Assembly: GCA_013398955.1 (NCBI GenBank)
Contig: VWPU01010308.1
Span: 62,001 to 126,000 of the forward strand
Length of the DNA: 64,000 nucleotides
From: Callaeas wilsoni
Taxonomy: Eukaryota > Chordata > Aves > Passeriformes > Callaeidae
Reading direction: 5' to 3'
Positions 39,501-52,633 of this stretch are shown here, piece after piece; positions within the stretch are counted from its first letter, which is position 1; every line of letters begins with the position of its first letter. The notes below the pieces were generated by a model, which was given only the letters and a program-made list of their open reading frames with translations, was not told the DNA's origin and ran no database searches. Position numbers and translations under genes: made by a program.

Positions 39501-42500
39501 CAGTCCTGTCTGAGGTTTTACAGCACAACCAAAATGCGTACAAATGCCTAAAGAGGATTAACAAAATAGGATGGACAGGTGAAGATCTGTGGTTAGTAAG
39601 TCAATATTAGAGAATGGCCCCTCAAAACCACCCAAAAACTTAAGCAGAATTGATGCTGTGCTTGCATACATCACTATTTTCCACTGCCAGCTACCTATTA
39701 TGTGGAAGGGCAGGGCATCATTACAAAAAACATCTTTTCCATAATTTTGATGCCAGCTATATTCCACTAAAGGCAGAAGAGGTGGAAACCCACAGAGTGA
39801 AACTTTTTAGTGAGGTGGCTGCTGGATGCTTAACACCCAAAAAGACACTGCTTTTCTTAAGGGTCAGAAAAGTATGCTTAAAAAGAAGATATTAATGAGA
39901 AATTGCACCAGGATGGAAGCAAGAGAGAGGCTGGAAAACAAAGGTGCATCATAAAGACTGAAGATGTGAGCAAAGACATGCTTTTCAATCTGTAGCAAGC
40001 CCTTCACTAAATTACAAGTGCTTGGGCCATTCTTCACACGTCTCAACACCACATGTTCCCACACTCTTAGCTTTTGATTTGAAATACAACTTTCACATTT
40101 TCTTAATGTCGAGTAGCTATTGCTTTAGGCAAAGTAGTACTTAACAGTATTCTTGAGCATGTGAAATTTAGGGTGAGGGGAGAAATCATCTCAATTTTTT
40201 AAAATTTCCAGCCCTGTTTAGAGTAAACATCAGTTGTCTCATCAGCTGCTATTATGACAAAGAATGTACTCCAAGTGCACAGATGTGGATCCTGGAAACA
40301 AATTAGGCCTAAAAGATTTTTTCTTCTTCTTTTCATAAAAAGAACTAAAAGGCTGAATTATGCACTGATTTTAATAACGAACAATATTGGATGACATTTT
40401 TTACTTGACGAAGTGAAATTTCATCCCAACTGTTATTATTTTAGCCTGTGGTTTTTCAAAAGCATTAACCCATTAGTAACTCCTAGATCTTCAAGCTGAA
40501 TTAAGGTGTGAGAGAACATAAGTATGACTTGATTGAATGAATACTTCCATCACACCCTCTGAGGAATTTAAAAGGACTGGAATTCTCAAAAGCATGTTGT
40601 GCAGATTATTTGATTTGCTGCAATTGTTTACACCTAAACTGTGTGGAGGAAAATGAAGTGCTATGGTCAGCCTTAAAAACTTATGTAGATTGACAGCTGG
40701 ATATCACAGCCTGATCTCCTTCCCATTCTGAGGCAATAATTATTTTCTGAACATACTCGAGATACTGCTTTAAATCTGAGACAATAGCCAACACTAATTC
40801 CTGCATATAGGAAATGAAAATATTTATAGCAGGTATCACAGAGGTAAAAGACTCATATAAATCATGGTTTTTTCCATTTTTGCCCAGGAAGATTTGGCCA
40901 ATCCTTCACTCCTTTCTCACCTACAGTTTGTTAATTGCTCACCTGTATCAGCAGCACCAAAACCAATAGAAATTTAAAGACTCTTATTCATGAAAATCCC
41001 ACAAATTTGCTAGTTCTTCTGCTCTACTCAGATCCTTTTATCTCTGGGGCTCAAACACTGGATTTGTTCATATTGAAGTATGTGGCATTTATCAGGGACA
41101 GCAAGGCTTACACATACCAGTATTCTCTATGGGAAATCCACATACGAGGTTTGTCTCTGAACAGTGTTTGAAAAGCCGAGCAAACTGATCAAAGCCTGAT
41201 GAATATCAGAGCATAAAAGCAAAGCAGCAGAAAGGAGGGGAAAATACACAGAGGGTGTGGAAGCAGGAGGAGAAATTAAATGCAAGTACATCCCAACCTG
41301 CATCTCCTAAATTTATAAGTTTGCAATCTTATAATAAAAAGAATTAATATTTGATTATTATTGTTATAATCATAAATATAGCAATAAAACATTCTAAAAT
41401 AACAATAAAATTAAAGATAATACCTTCAATAATAGTATCATTAGCAATAGATTCAACAGTAACTGGGTCTCTTATCTCAACCCAGGTGAGAAGAAAACAG
41501 TGTGTTAATGATTTCACAGCTTTGAATTAGTAAATGCAAGTCCTGTACTCTTCTACATCTCTGCATAGAGATTGTGCTGCTATAAGAATTTTACTTACTG
41601 CAGGTTAGAGACAAGATGTCATAAAAAAATCACTACTTTTCACTGATCTTCCTTTCTGACCACCTCACAGATATGGCCCAGTATTCCTAAAGCAGCTAGA
41701 ACTGCCTAAATTGTCTGTTAAGATGAGCTATTCTTATGCCTTTTGCTATGACAAACAGATTTGCAATCAAAACAGAGCTGCTTATTCATGAAAAGCAGGA
41801 AATCATTCTTTATCTGTCTGTTTTGCTTGGGCTTGGACATAACTGATGAATAAATGCATTTCCTGAATGAATAGTTACCTACTGTTTGACTACAGTCAAT
41901 GATTATATCCATAATATTAAAGTAATTCATAAATAAAGATCCTTATATAACTATTATGTATTATATGCATTTTATAAAGTTCAAGCATGAAAAGTATGGT
42001 CACACTAGGTATTGCAGTCCCTGTTACTGTATCTCAATTCCTACAGCAACAAGGAAAAGATATATAAAATAATGTGTTTACAGGATATTTCTCATTCCAG
42101 AGCAGGATGCAACCAGGGTTTTTGAAGCTTTTCTATCTGCCAAAATCAGGCAAATCTATGAATTAAAATTTTCCATATTTCTTAAATATTTCTTTTTCAC
42201 ACATTCCTTTCCCCAAGTAAGGCACAATTAAGCCAATTATTGTTGAAAAAGGTATAGCTCTCAATAACATTGGGCATGGCTTCCCTAAATGGCATTCTTC
42301 TATAAGCTGACCTCTCTATATTTCAAAATATTCTGAGTATTCGGTCTAACTAGATGTTTATTTACAGAAATGCACTGTGTAGCAATCTTTGCTTATCACA
42401 TCAATGAAAATTTTGGGACATTGGAGGAATCATTGAATCAAGAATACTCATAAGAAAAACTCATATTTTGAAATATTTTAAATGCCTTGAATGTGAAATA

Positions 42501-44740
42501 GCACAGTCCTTATATGTTCTTTTTAGTCATTTGGTGGCAGTATTTGCAAAGCATATTCAAAGATTTTCTGCTACTTGAAAAAACCATCTTTAACTCTTTA
42601 CTCAGCACTCACACTATAAAATTCACACTTGTTCTGCCTGATAAAGCTGTATTTTATACCAGTAAATTTAAAAAAGAGTAAAATACAAATGGTTTTGTGC
42701 CCAGTAGTCTCAAGGACTGACCTTAACCACAATTTCTTTGAGTTCTGTTAGATTGATTTAAAGATGGTGTATTGTAAAACTGGCTAAATAGAAACACCTT
42801 CTTGAGAGGTCACAACTCCCAGTGTTACACCACTCCTTCTCTTGTTGCTTCTGCAGATCCAGCATCAAACACAACTTGTCCTCCACTTCCCCGGGGGTCT
42901 CCTTCCCACCCCTGTTCTCCTCACACACCAAAGCAAAAAGCTGTCCCTGCTGAGATGTGCTTAACTACAGCATTTCCCATTTTCAGGAGCATCTGTGTTT
43001 TCAGTATCTTTTTTTTTCCCCTGCAAACGATTTCAGAACTTTACAGGAAACAAATCCAATGTTACTTTGAAATTCAAAATTATCAACACATCCTTGGCCG
43101 TTGCCCATATCAGGTATGCATATGCACATTACAATTATAGGCATATATAGGTAAATGTTTGTATAAAATTCTAACACTTTTTTAATCCAGAGCAATAAGA
43201 AGTTGCTAGCAAAATTTATGAACTGCTATAATAAAACCAGGTTTTGGCAAACTGATATAAAATAATGTCAACTAGAGCTTGACTAGATCGAATTTATTCC
43301 AACTCACAAAATTCAAATTTAAATATGTCCCAGTTTCTCCAAGTCTCACTGAGAACTCTTCCAAGTTCAAGTTGACAGCTTTCCCATTCCTGTGTGATGA
43401 AACATATCTATAGATTCACCTAAACTATGAGAAAAATTCCAGTATAACTTACTATAAGTTTATGAAGTCTCTGTTAAAGCAGAAAAAACTGCAAAGGTCA
43501 AAAGTCATAGCATTTTAGTTTTACCAGCAGATGGTCCAATATGTAAACATTCACCCTAACAAAAACAAAGCCTCATAACCTTTTGAGTCTAAAAAGATAC
43601 TAGTAAAGCTATTGCAGAGCAATAACACGAATCTTTTTCACAACAGGGTTCTTTTTCAACAAACCACATATTTAGCACTATAATATAACTACAGCATTAT
43701 AATACCAGAATAGATTATAACAGTTTGTTGTTTTATTGCGGAAGAAAACTGTGGCACTCTCCCAACTTAAATAAAACACTTCCAGCTTCGGTTACACTTG
43801 TTACTGCATATCAATACTAGTCCAAATTTTAAAAAGAAAGTAGAAATTTCAACACAAGAAAAAGAGGAGCTGCAAACAACTAAGGAACAATATCTCTGCC
43901 CCTCACCTTTTACAGAGGTTGAGAACCTGTAGCAATTGTTAATGATGATCATTCCTGCTTCTCAATAAGTAAGGCCCTCGAGAACAGCTGCACTACCTTA
44001 AGAAAAGCTCCACTATCATCATTATCTTCATGTAAAGAACTGAATAACACCCACTGAACATTGAATTCCATTTTTATTTTCACAAATTAATTTTACTTCA
44101 TTAGTTAAGGATAACCCAAGGGTTTTAAACAGGCATTATAAAATATGTAATATTTCACCTTAGCACTAAGAAGAGATGAAACAATATAGAACAAGAAAAA
44201 AGTTTATGTGAGAAATATATACTAAGACACATTTCAGATGCACTAATGTATATTTCAGTGTAATCTGAATTATATAAATTCCTCACAGACTTCTAGATTC
44301 TTGGAGAAAAACATGCCAACCTTCTGATATCTACACGAAGCATTTTGATGGACATACTCTTTGAGTGCAGAGCCACCCATATTAGACTAGTAAAACATCT
44401 AAATACAAAGTTTAAAACCTCTAGGCTAAAACTAATTGATGTAGAAAAAAAACAAACAAACCAAACTGAGTATTCAATCACATATGAATGGATTAAAAAT
44501 GAAACTAGCCAAAATGTACTTAGTTTTGTGCTATTCATTAAATAAAAAACAATGACAAATCTTGAAAAATATTTCTCTGACTAGATAAACTGAAATGCAT
44601 GGAGCATTTTACTAAATGTTGTTTTGTTTATTAGAAATAAAGAAAAAAATTTTAAGCACTCTACTGATTTTCAAGACTTTATGAAAAATACAAATATTTC
44701 ATGAAGCGTGAAAGTTTTTTCCTCAGAATCAGCACTCCTC

Positions 44741-44880
44741 AGATCACAGGATAATAGGGGTTGGAAAGACCTCAGGACACCTCTACTCCAAACTTATGCT
44801 CAACACACACTTTAAAATACTTTAAACAGAGCACATGACAGCATACCTTCCTGTAGGGATATTGGCAGTATTCAAAACTC
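44741..44880 (-). mobile_element. CR1 LINE 3' fragment, antisense
   Basis: The plus strand shows gatcacaggataatagggg and then ttggaaagacctcaggac. That is the reverse complement of the CR1 3' UTR block known from birds (ggttggaaGGGACCTc... in the antisense reading), followed by diverged tail sequence with agagcacatgacagcatacc. Similarity fades after about 44850. The subfamily cannot be set by eye. The plus frame at 44835-45071 is a shadow. Confidence 0.6.
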
Positions 44881-46269
44881 AGCTGCAGAAACATGTCCTG
44901 AGAGGAGCAGCTCTTCAGCTAAAAGCTTGTTCTACACCAAGAACAGCCATACTTGCACTAGCACCACTCACAGCACCTGATGGGGGAAGTCACTCTACAG
45001 GGAAAGGGAGTGGGGGAGTAAAAGAAATAGGAGCCCTGGACATTCTTAATGCAGCTCTCTACGGAGTCTAGTTCAAACCGAAAACAGTACATATTTATGT
45101 GTCACTTAGGCAATTATAAGGGGAGGGCATGAACATTAAAATACCCCAAACTTGTAAGCAGCCTATATAGCCCCTCTATGAAGCTTAATTCTAACAGCGT
45201 TGCTGAAAGTAAACTACATTTCATTCAAATTCTTAAGATGCAATTCTAAGGTATTATTTAGTTTACCAGCATCATTTTCTATTGCGTTTAAAAAAAAAAA
45301 AATCTCCATAATACTGTATAGAAACATAGATATTTTAATTTTTCATTTTGAAAAGTCATGCGCATATCAAAGGAGAAAATGAGGTATTTTAAATGACATG
45401 TTTATTGAAGTCAGCAACTGCTCTTCTTACAGGATTTCCCACTGTGCATATATTGCACACTTCTCTTAAGTAGACTAATTATCTGAGCCCAGGTTTTTTT
45501 GAACAAAGTGGTCACCAGAGGAAAGAGTGAGGACATGAAAGTGCCATCATCATTACACTTAGTCAAAAAAAAGGGAAAATGATTTACAGTTCTCTTTTTC
45601 TATGCTAAAAAGCAACAGAGCAAAGTATCCTTCAAATAGAAGTGTAGGTCAAAGAATTCAAATTAATTTATTTCTAGGAAATTAATATTTTCCTCAAATC
45701 TGTAGCATTTCAGATGTTTGATATCACCACAGAATTTAAGTATTAGAAGTAGAAGCCTTTAATTACATTTTGTCATTAAAATGCCCTTAAATTTTTACTA
45801 TTTCTTCACGTATTCTTGTGTTGTGTTTTGCATCATAGACATACTACGAGGGCATTTGCAGTTTGCTTTAGTAGGTAAAAAATAAAATGGCAATGGAATG
45901 ACACTGTCACTGAAATATCATCTACTCTGAAATATTGTTTTTATTATGATGCTTTAATTTTATTCTGAATGCAATCTGTTTTAATGTTTCTATCATCTCA
46001 GTTTCCAAGAAACAGATATAAATGTGAAGGTAAGCTCAAGACGAGGAACTACCGCACCTGGAGTGGTGCTTAAAAGCAATTGACTATAAAGAATTGAAAA
46101 GATGCGAAGTTTAACACAACATTTTTCTTATTTTCATGAACTAGTCAAGATTATTCACACACACTTAGAAACAGTGACTACTTCAAGAACTGAGCAGGAG
46201 TTACTTCTCTGGGAAAAAACAGCTCCGTGAGCAACCACGTCCCCTCTCACTGGAATAGGTGGCACTTAC

Positions 46270-46328
46270 CTGGAAGAAAGTTGTTGTTAATGGTGTCTTG
46301 ATCCCACAAGCACGACCTTTGGGTGCAG
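46270..46328 (-). other. Candidate minus-strand exon (59 nt)
   Basis: On the minus strand a strong acceptor pattern, tggctgtgcttcctcag, precedes 46328, and a consensus donor, CCAG|gtaagt, follows 46270. Two of the three frames are open across the piece; one reads CTQRSCLWDQDTINNNFLP and another APKGRACGIKTPLTTTFFQ. The first frame stays open well beyond both sides (a run of roughly 50 codons). I recognise neither peptide. The match to splice consensus is the best in the window, but no partner exon could be identified. Confidence 0.3.
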
Positions 46329-49300
46329 CTGAGGAAGCACAGCCACTGGCCTCTTAAAGGAAGCTGTCCTGCTTGTCTCTCCTCAGTCTCCAAGTAGCTT
46401 CAAGTTGTTTTTAACCTCCTCTTCAAATCTTTCCAGAAGAGCCTTGGCTACCTACCTCTCCATGAGGATTAAACAAACCAGAACCTAAATGACTAAAACA
46501 CCACACGAAGCCAAATATAATCAAAGAAATCTCCTTTATATGTAACTACCGTCACAGGCACCTGGGAAGAGGTTGCCATAAGTAGTGGCAGCTGTGTAAG
46601 TAGGAGGGGTCAGTATGGCTGTTGAAAGAGAATCTGGCTCCTAATTCTGAAAACCTGGCAGTTACTTGTCCCAGAGAAGTGCTAACAGGCCAGTTGATGG
46701 CCAGATGGAAAAAGTTAGGAGACAATCTAGCAGACTGACACAGGCAGCTTATGATTTAATACTAGCACATGGAAGCCCATCAAAATGGTTCCAAATGGGG
46801 TCTTTTTTTTGTTCTATTCCTATTGTTTTGGCAAAGTCTTTATGTCACAGTAACGTAGGTGTTTCTCCTCACCATTTGCCTCTTGCTGAGGGCCGTCTAC
46901 TGCACGATGGCCTTGTGGTCTCTAGTGCTGCAGGACATCTGGAGCAGTACTGCCTTGCTGAATTTTTTCCATGGATGTCTGAACTAGGCCTGTCTCCATG
47001 TAGTGCCAGTGAACTCTTCATCTTCTAAAGATTGCTAACAGGCAGGAAAAGCAGTTCTGAGCATGCTGCCAGCATATAAAAGAAAATATATTTGGAAACT
47101 TAGCACCATAAGAAAGAAACTAGTAAATAGATTGCTATTGTTCTAAAAGAGACGGCAATCTATATGGCAGATGGCAAGAAAAATGGGTGGAAGTAGATGC
47201 AATTTTTAGAGTGATATACCTAAAATATTCCAAGTTTATTTACGGCACACCAAGGGAAAAGAATGCACATCCAAAACTCATAGAAGCTATATGGGTTTTT
47301 GTTTAGGAAGAGGAATGCGATCTGCCATGTTGGCAGTGTAGCATGATAGATCTTGCTACAGTGGCTCTGACAGTGCACTCAGAGTTTATTTTGGTTTAGA
47401 GTTAGATTTCTGTGGTTTATGCATGAGTTTAATAGTACAATTTAAAATCTTCCTTTTTAATTCTAGGCAAACTTGATTGTATTACTGCACAGTGTTTGCC
47501 TCCTATATTGGAAGAGAGATCCATTCCTTAAAGGAGGATGACTACACATATAAGCCATTACAATAAGAAACAGGGGGTCAAAGTGGTCTGAAAAGTAGCA
47601 AAGGACAAGCCGTTGTAGCATTGCCCAAGACTGATCCTGTCTCTGGAGGGATGATCCTTAATGATCATAATTAGAAAAAATGTTCCTTCAAGAATAAAGT
47701 AAGAAAGAATTAAAGAATTGTAATATCTTGAATTATGAAAGAGTATTTCCAGCTTTACCAAGTTAGGGTTCAAGTTTTAGAGCCATATATTACACAGAGA
47801 ATAGAATATGAATTTTATTATGATAACAAAATACTGTCTACAGTTTGGATAATTAGTGAAACAATTTGACAATACTCTGAAAGGAAAGACTCAGAATCGG
47901 CACACATAAACTAAAGAGAAGCTGAAAGATTTTAAAAAACGAGATCATTATGATTATCAGAAAAGGATAGTTTTCTGTTTTCTGCATATTCTCAAGCCCA
48001 CAGACTTTAAAAGCATAGCATTTCCATACTTCAGATGATTAGAACAGTGTTGAACCTGTAACTGGTATCAATAAACCCACACCAAAAAGTCAGCCAGGAC
48101 TGAATCATTTACTGAGACCAATTTCTCTTATTTAACGGCTTTTATTTCCACAACTGCTACTATATTTTGCTGCTATTTTCCCCTACAACACTAATTTTAA
48201 AAAGTGGTACCTAGGAGCGGAAAGGAAAGATAAGAAAAGCAGATGGCTTTGAAAATTAAAGGGTAGCTTATAAAATATAGACAAGGCAAGCAGCACAGGG
48301 AAAAAATATGACTGAGTTTAAAAGAGGAATCTATAACTGAAAGGACTCTAGAAAAAGGAGCAGGGAATGATTACAAATAGGAACATAAGGGAACAGCCGA
48401 AATAAATCAGATAAACCATTCTCATGGTCAGGATAATAACAGGATTTGCTATCAGATGAGGTGTCTCAGCTGAAAATTTAATTTCATTACAATTAAATTT
48501 TATTTAATTTTTCAGATTAGAAGTCTAATAAATTTCAATGGGTGCTCTTTTTTAGAGTTCTTTTGATCAGTGCTTTTTATACACTCATATAAAATCAAAA
48601 CCTAAAATGAATTCTTTTGGTGTAATTAAAAATAAAGGCATGATACTCAAAACAATCTTTTTTTCCACCCCTCTACCCCCCCCAACTCTAATCTTTAGCT
48701 ACCTGTAGGATAGAAATTATCAACAATCACTGCCTAGTATAGATTTTTGTTTTTCATGTGCGGTTGAATACCTCATTCTCCCAACTAAATTGTCTGTTCA
48801 GCAGGAACAGTAATTTACAGCTACAATTTCATAAATATTTCCGGATTATCTTTCCTGATAAATCATTTATATATTGAATACCAAACGGTGACAAGATACA
48901 TAACTCACATTCACCTTAAATCTTTTATTCCAGTGCAGGTATAACATATTGGCATAGCTATTAAAATAGACTACTGCAGAATTTAACTAACTTTTGTGAA
49001 GGCATAAAAGATCCTTTAATGAAAATATTCTCTCTGGTTTTGGATTTTTTTCCAGATCTTTCTGGAGAAAACAGTTGTTTATTTTTTCCTAAGTAAAGCA
49101 AATTAATGTCTAAGGTTTTCAACAACTCAGATAAGGGTTAAGCTTGTTTTCAAAAAAGAAAGCTTCTAATTAACTTTCTAACATAATTTACTTCACATTT
49201 ATTCCATGAGTACTGGAAGTTTGAACATGTTTTAGTTTTGTTTTAGTACATGAGATTAGAAGGTCTTAAGGAAGGATTTGTATCGTGCTGAAGCAGTAAA

Positions 49301-49946
49301 TGACAAATTATCCTTTTCCTTTTAATAGTACTGTATCCTTTTTTCGTGTTTGGCGTTGATCTGAAGGAAAGATTTTAAATGCTCTGACTATTCCTGCTGT
49401 CTAATCAGCTGCCCTTATAGTATGACTCAAAATCTGACTACTACTGAGGCATTTGTCCTTCACCCAAATCATTCACTAGATGACACTCTTGTATTACAGT
49501 ACGTCCTCTTGGTATGCAAGACATCAAACTGACTTCTTATAAATCAGAACACAAATTTTAATGAAAATAACTAAGGAAAATGATTTCTATTTTCATGAAA
49601 TTCTTTTTAGAGAACAATTCAGACTTATAAGCAAATATAAAAACAATTTTGAAAATATTTTAACACAGCAGCTACTACTAGAAAGCTGTCTTAAAGCAAC
49701 TGTACATTTGCCTGAAGCGGAGATGCTGTGCTCAAGAAAAGAAAAAGAAACAAGAAATTTTCCTCATTTTTTTTCCCTATTGAATTATTGCACATATTTC
49801 TTTTTAGATTCAAAGTATAGTAACAGATTTTGCAAGATCGAGTTACTATTTTTGTATATGGCCTGAAGTAAAAAACGAAGAACAAATTAGAAGAAACTTC
49901 TTTCAATCATGGACATTCCTTTCACCTAATTATATTGGAAGACTGA
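46329..49946. other. AT-rich non-coding stretch
   Basis: No gene or repeat recognised. 46666-47028 holds a 120-codon plus frame in somewhat GC-richer DNA with no recognisable domain. A C-run (ccccaccccccc-like) lies near 48667-48684. Confidence 0.5.
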
Positions 49947-50402
49947 AGCAATGAATCCTGTTATTTTTTTTTTCTCTTTTGTACCCTGAGAGGTTGGGAT
50001 GCAAAAGATTTTTCCAGTAACTTGCAAGGACACCTTCAACACAAATGTGCACTAAAAGCTTTTATCAATTCCAAATGTGTTTGTCCAGTCACTGGTCCAG
50101 TCTCCCTACATGTTGCCATATGTGAAAACGTAGAAGAACAGATCCATCATACTTTATTCCCCCACATGAAGAAGGGTTATGAAAATAGGAACAGCAAGTG
50201 CTGTTCATGTGATATTAGAACACATGAGAATATAGTGGTCCTCTACATTTGTAGCACGTGTACAATCTGCAAAAATATTCCATGTGTTACCCACTGTTCT
50301 AGACCTCGTCTAGCACAGACAGTGAAAGTGGTCTACTGTAGAATCTACTGTGAAGATTGTTACCATATCTCAGTGAGGGATATCAGCAATTTATACCTGT
50401 AG
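49947..50402 (+). other. Cysteine-rich open frame, unidentified
   Basis: The frame is open from a TGA just upstream (49944-49946) to TAG at 50400-50402, about 151 codons, the longest uninterrupted run that I traced. It lacks an ATG in its first part. A T-rich tract and ...ttttgtaccctgagag precede gttgggatg, so it could begin as an exon near 49993. The peptide has 15 cysteines in its last 126 residues, several in CxC, CxxC and CxxxC spacing (SKCCSCDIRTHEN, YICSTCTICKNIPC, YCRIYCEDCYH). That spacing could bind zinc, but it matches no family I know. TGT-rich DNA can give this by chance. A SINE tail begins about 240 bp downstream. Confidence 0.25.
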
Positions 50403-50644
50403 GGATAGTATCACCTGCATATAGTGCCCTTAATCTGGGAGTTTAAGACCATGCATTTTACTCTGTCAAATAAATCTGCTCTAAAATTTCCCACCTGCAG
50501 AGAAGATCATGTTAAACAAAGTTTAGACCTTTGTTTTCTTTGTACAATGTTTGTAAGTATACACGAGCATAATTTTTTGGTACTATAATTCTTTCTCTTA
50601 AGATATACGTGAGATGCCATTGCTTTCTCAGAGTGGCTGAAGTA

Positions 50645-50720
50645 TGGGCCATTTACTTAAGAGTTGGACTCAATGGTCCTTGTGGGTCCCTTCCAATTCA
50701 GAATATTCGGTGAATCTGTG
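50645..50720 (+). mobile_element. TguSINE1-like SINE fragment (3' part)
   Basis: The sequence gggccatttacttaagagtt, then ggactcaatggtccttgtgg and tcccttccaattcagaatat, equals the end of the tRNA-like head plus the CR1-type tail. It ends tcggtgaatctgtgaaa. The A- and B-box parts are absent, so it is 5'-truncated, as usual for LINE-mobilised copies. Confidence 0.8.
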
Positions 50721-50824
50721 AAAATCTTTCAGGAAAGTAATTTACATGTATGCTTCCATGAAGACTAAACTTCCTTTTTGCACTACAATATGTACAGTTT
50801 TCTAACAGAAAAAATGCACGTAGT

Positions 50825-51307
50825 TGTCCTAGTTCCAGACAGGACAGAGTGAAATTTTTGTTCTAGACATGAGGGAGCAAATGTTCTAGACATTGTTCTA
50901 GACAGAGTGAATTTTTTGTTCTAGACATGAGGGGCCAGAGCTTGGAGCCAGGTAGGCATGGCCAGGTTGTTATTTTACACCACGTCAGGTCATTCCAGGG
51001 GCGGGGGTAAGGGACACTTACTTCTGAGAAGGCCATGGTGGGTGAGGGAAGCTGTTTGCCAATGTCACCTGAGGTCTGCAGTGAGCATTTTTGCATGTGA
51101 ATCACCTTCTCTTTTTATATATTCTGCTACTAATAATGTCGCTGTTACTGTTCCTTGTATCTCATTTCTGTTTCCAGTAAATTGTTCTTACCTCAACCCA
51201 TGACCTCTGCCTTTTGTGCTTTCTGTCCCAGGAGGGGAGGGGCTCGTGGGTTTTTTGGGTTTTTAGTGGTAGTACTAATTTGGGGAATACCATTTCTAAA
51301 CCACAAA
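50825..51307 (+). mobile_element. ERVL-like LTR with internal tandem duplication
   Basis: It begins tgtcctagttccagacagga and ends near ccatttctaaaccacaa, matching the termini of avian LTRs that start TGTCCTGGTTCCAG and end TAAACCACAACA. A U5-like segment (cagtaaattgttcttacctc then aacccatgacctctgcc) lies at about 51176-51211. The piece of 33 bp at 50843-50875 is repeated at 50901-50933 (period 58 bp) with few differences. No matching target-site duplication was found. Overlapping frames at 50863-51203 are shadows. Confidence 0.75.
50843..50933. repeat. 58-bp-period tandem duplication in LTR U3
   Basis: gacagagtgaaatttttgtt (50843) and gacagagtgaattttttgtt (50901) both continue ctagacatgaggg. 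A third, partial ttctagacat-like motif lies between them at 50884-50893. Confidence 0.9.
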
Positions 51308-52633
51308 ATTAGGGTAGAAATATTTTAGTTGTCCAAGTTATACGAAGTTGCAAGAAATTCATTTGAAGCATTTCCCAAGTTATCTACTACCTTGTAAATG
51401 TTTCCAGCTCATGATGTAACATGAGATGTGTGACCTACGTAAAAAAAAATCTTAAATCAAGGATTGGATTCAATGTTTTAAAATATCTGTGGTTTTCAAA
51501 ACACAGATTAATATTTTAATTAAAATAAATTAATATTATTAGTGATTTTTAGTCAATAAAGCCTCAATTCAGATGCCTTAAAGTGATATTTGTCCTTCTA
51601 AATATTTTAGGGGATTTTTTCCTCTTCTAAGCATGTCATCCACTACATGCACTTCTGCAGATCTGTTGTCAACATCATTGCTGAAATGCCTCAATCTATT
51701 TTCCACCTACTGAAAGCTGGTCCTCTTATCCTTCATTCCTGGTGGACAATTACATACTGTCAAAAAAAAGCAGCAAAACCTTCTGCAGAAAGGTATTTGA
51801 CAGTTGTGTGGGAAAACTGAAAACATTAAACCCAGTAAAAGGAGAGACACAGATGGCAGGAGAAGCAGCTGGAAGCATGATTCATTTCTGCTGCTTTGTT
51901 AGGTCAATTAGGTTATGTGAGTATGTGCCAGGTAATAAGCTTTTTTCCTGAGCCTCTGCAGCTTTCAATCAACAATCTTCCTCCAAGCTAGTTAATTATA
52001 TATGTCAAGGATGTACGATTTTAAAGACAGCTCTCAGGTTGATGGTGCAAGCAGCTGTCTCAGTGATTCAGAAACCAGCAAAAATGTTGCTGATAACTAG
52101 GCACTAGAAATGGCCCACACTAAATCTGCTATTAAAGTGAAAGTCTGTAGCACCAAACTGTGAGAAAGACAAGCTGATATATATCTACATTTATTGAGAA
52201 GAGGAGGATAAAACCAGGAATATTTTAAAGCTATTAAGAAAACCAGCAGAGAAGATAACCCAGGTATCTTATCTTTAGATTTCATTGTCTGCAGCAAGTC
52301 AGCAGTTTGAGACAAAACCACTACTGACAGGTCTCACAATCAGTTTTGGGCTTCTATATTAAATTACTCTGCTCTATAAAGTGTTGATTGCTTAAGACAT
52401 ATAGTTTGCTAACTAAGACTTAGTAATTTCCTAATTACACTTCCCCTGCACTGGTTCACACTTATGCAGCAGGAGAGAGAGCAGCCAAACAGTCATGAAA
52501 AATCATAGACATTTTCACAATTAAAACAATTTAAACATACAACAGTAATTTATTGTGCATACGAACATGGAACGTCACATCTTATAATGAGTTGTAGTCA
52601 ATGCTGTGAATTTTAAATGCTACATGATGATGA
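51308..52633. other. AT-rich non-coding stretch
   Basis: No gene or repeat recognised. The frames at 51742-51951 (+) and 52097-52321 (-) have no motif. Confidence 0.5.

Larger units (their letters stand above)
33329..46269. other. Long AT-rich non-coding stretch
   Basis: About 13 kb without a recognisable gene. It contains an A/C tract (33918-33969), a 20-A run (35512-35531), a TG/TA microsatellite (36560-36585), a degenerate ATT/AAT-rich zone near 41330-41450, a C- and T-rich patch near 42825-42930 and one CR1 fragment (44741-44880). Other open frames are short. Confidence 0.55.

Noticed and set aside
46666..47028. 120-codon plus-strand frame in mildly GC-richer DNA
   Set aside because: No recognisable domain, no early ATG context and no paired splice sites.
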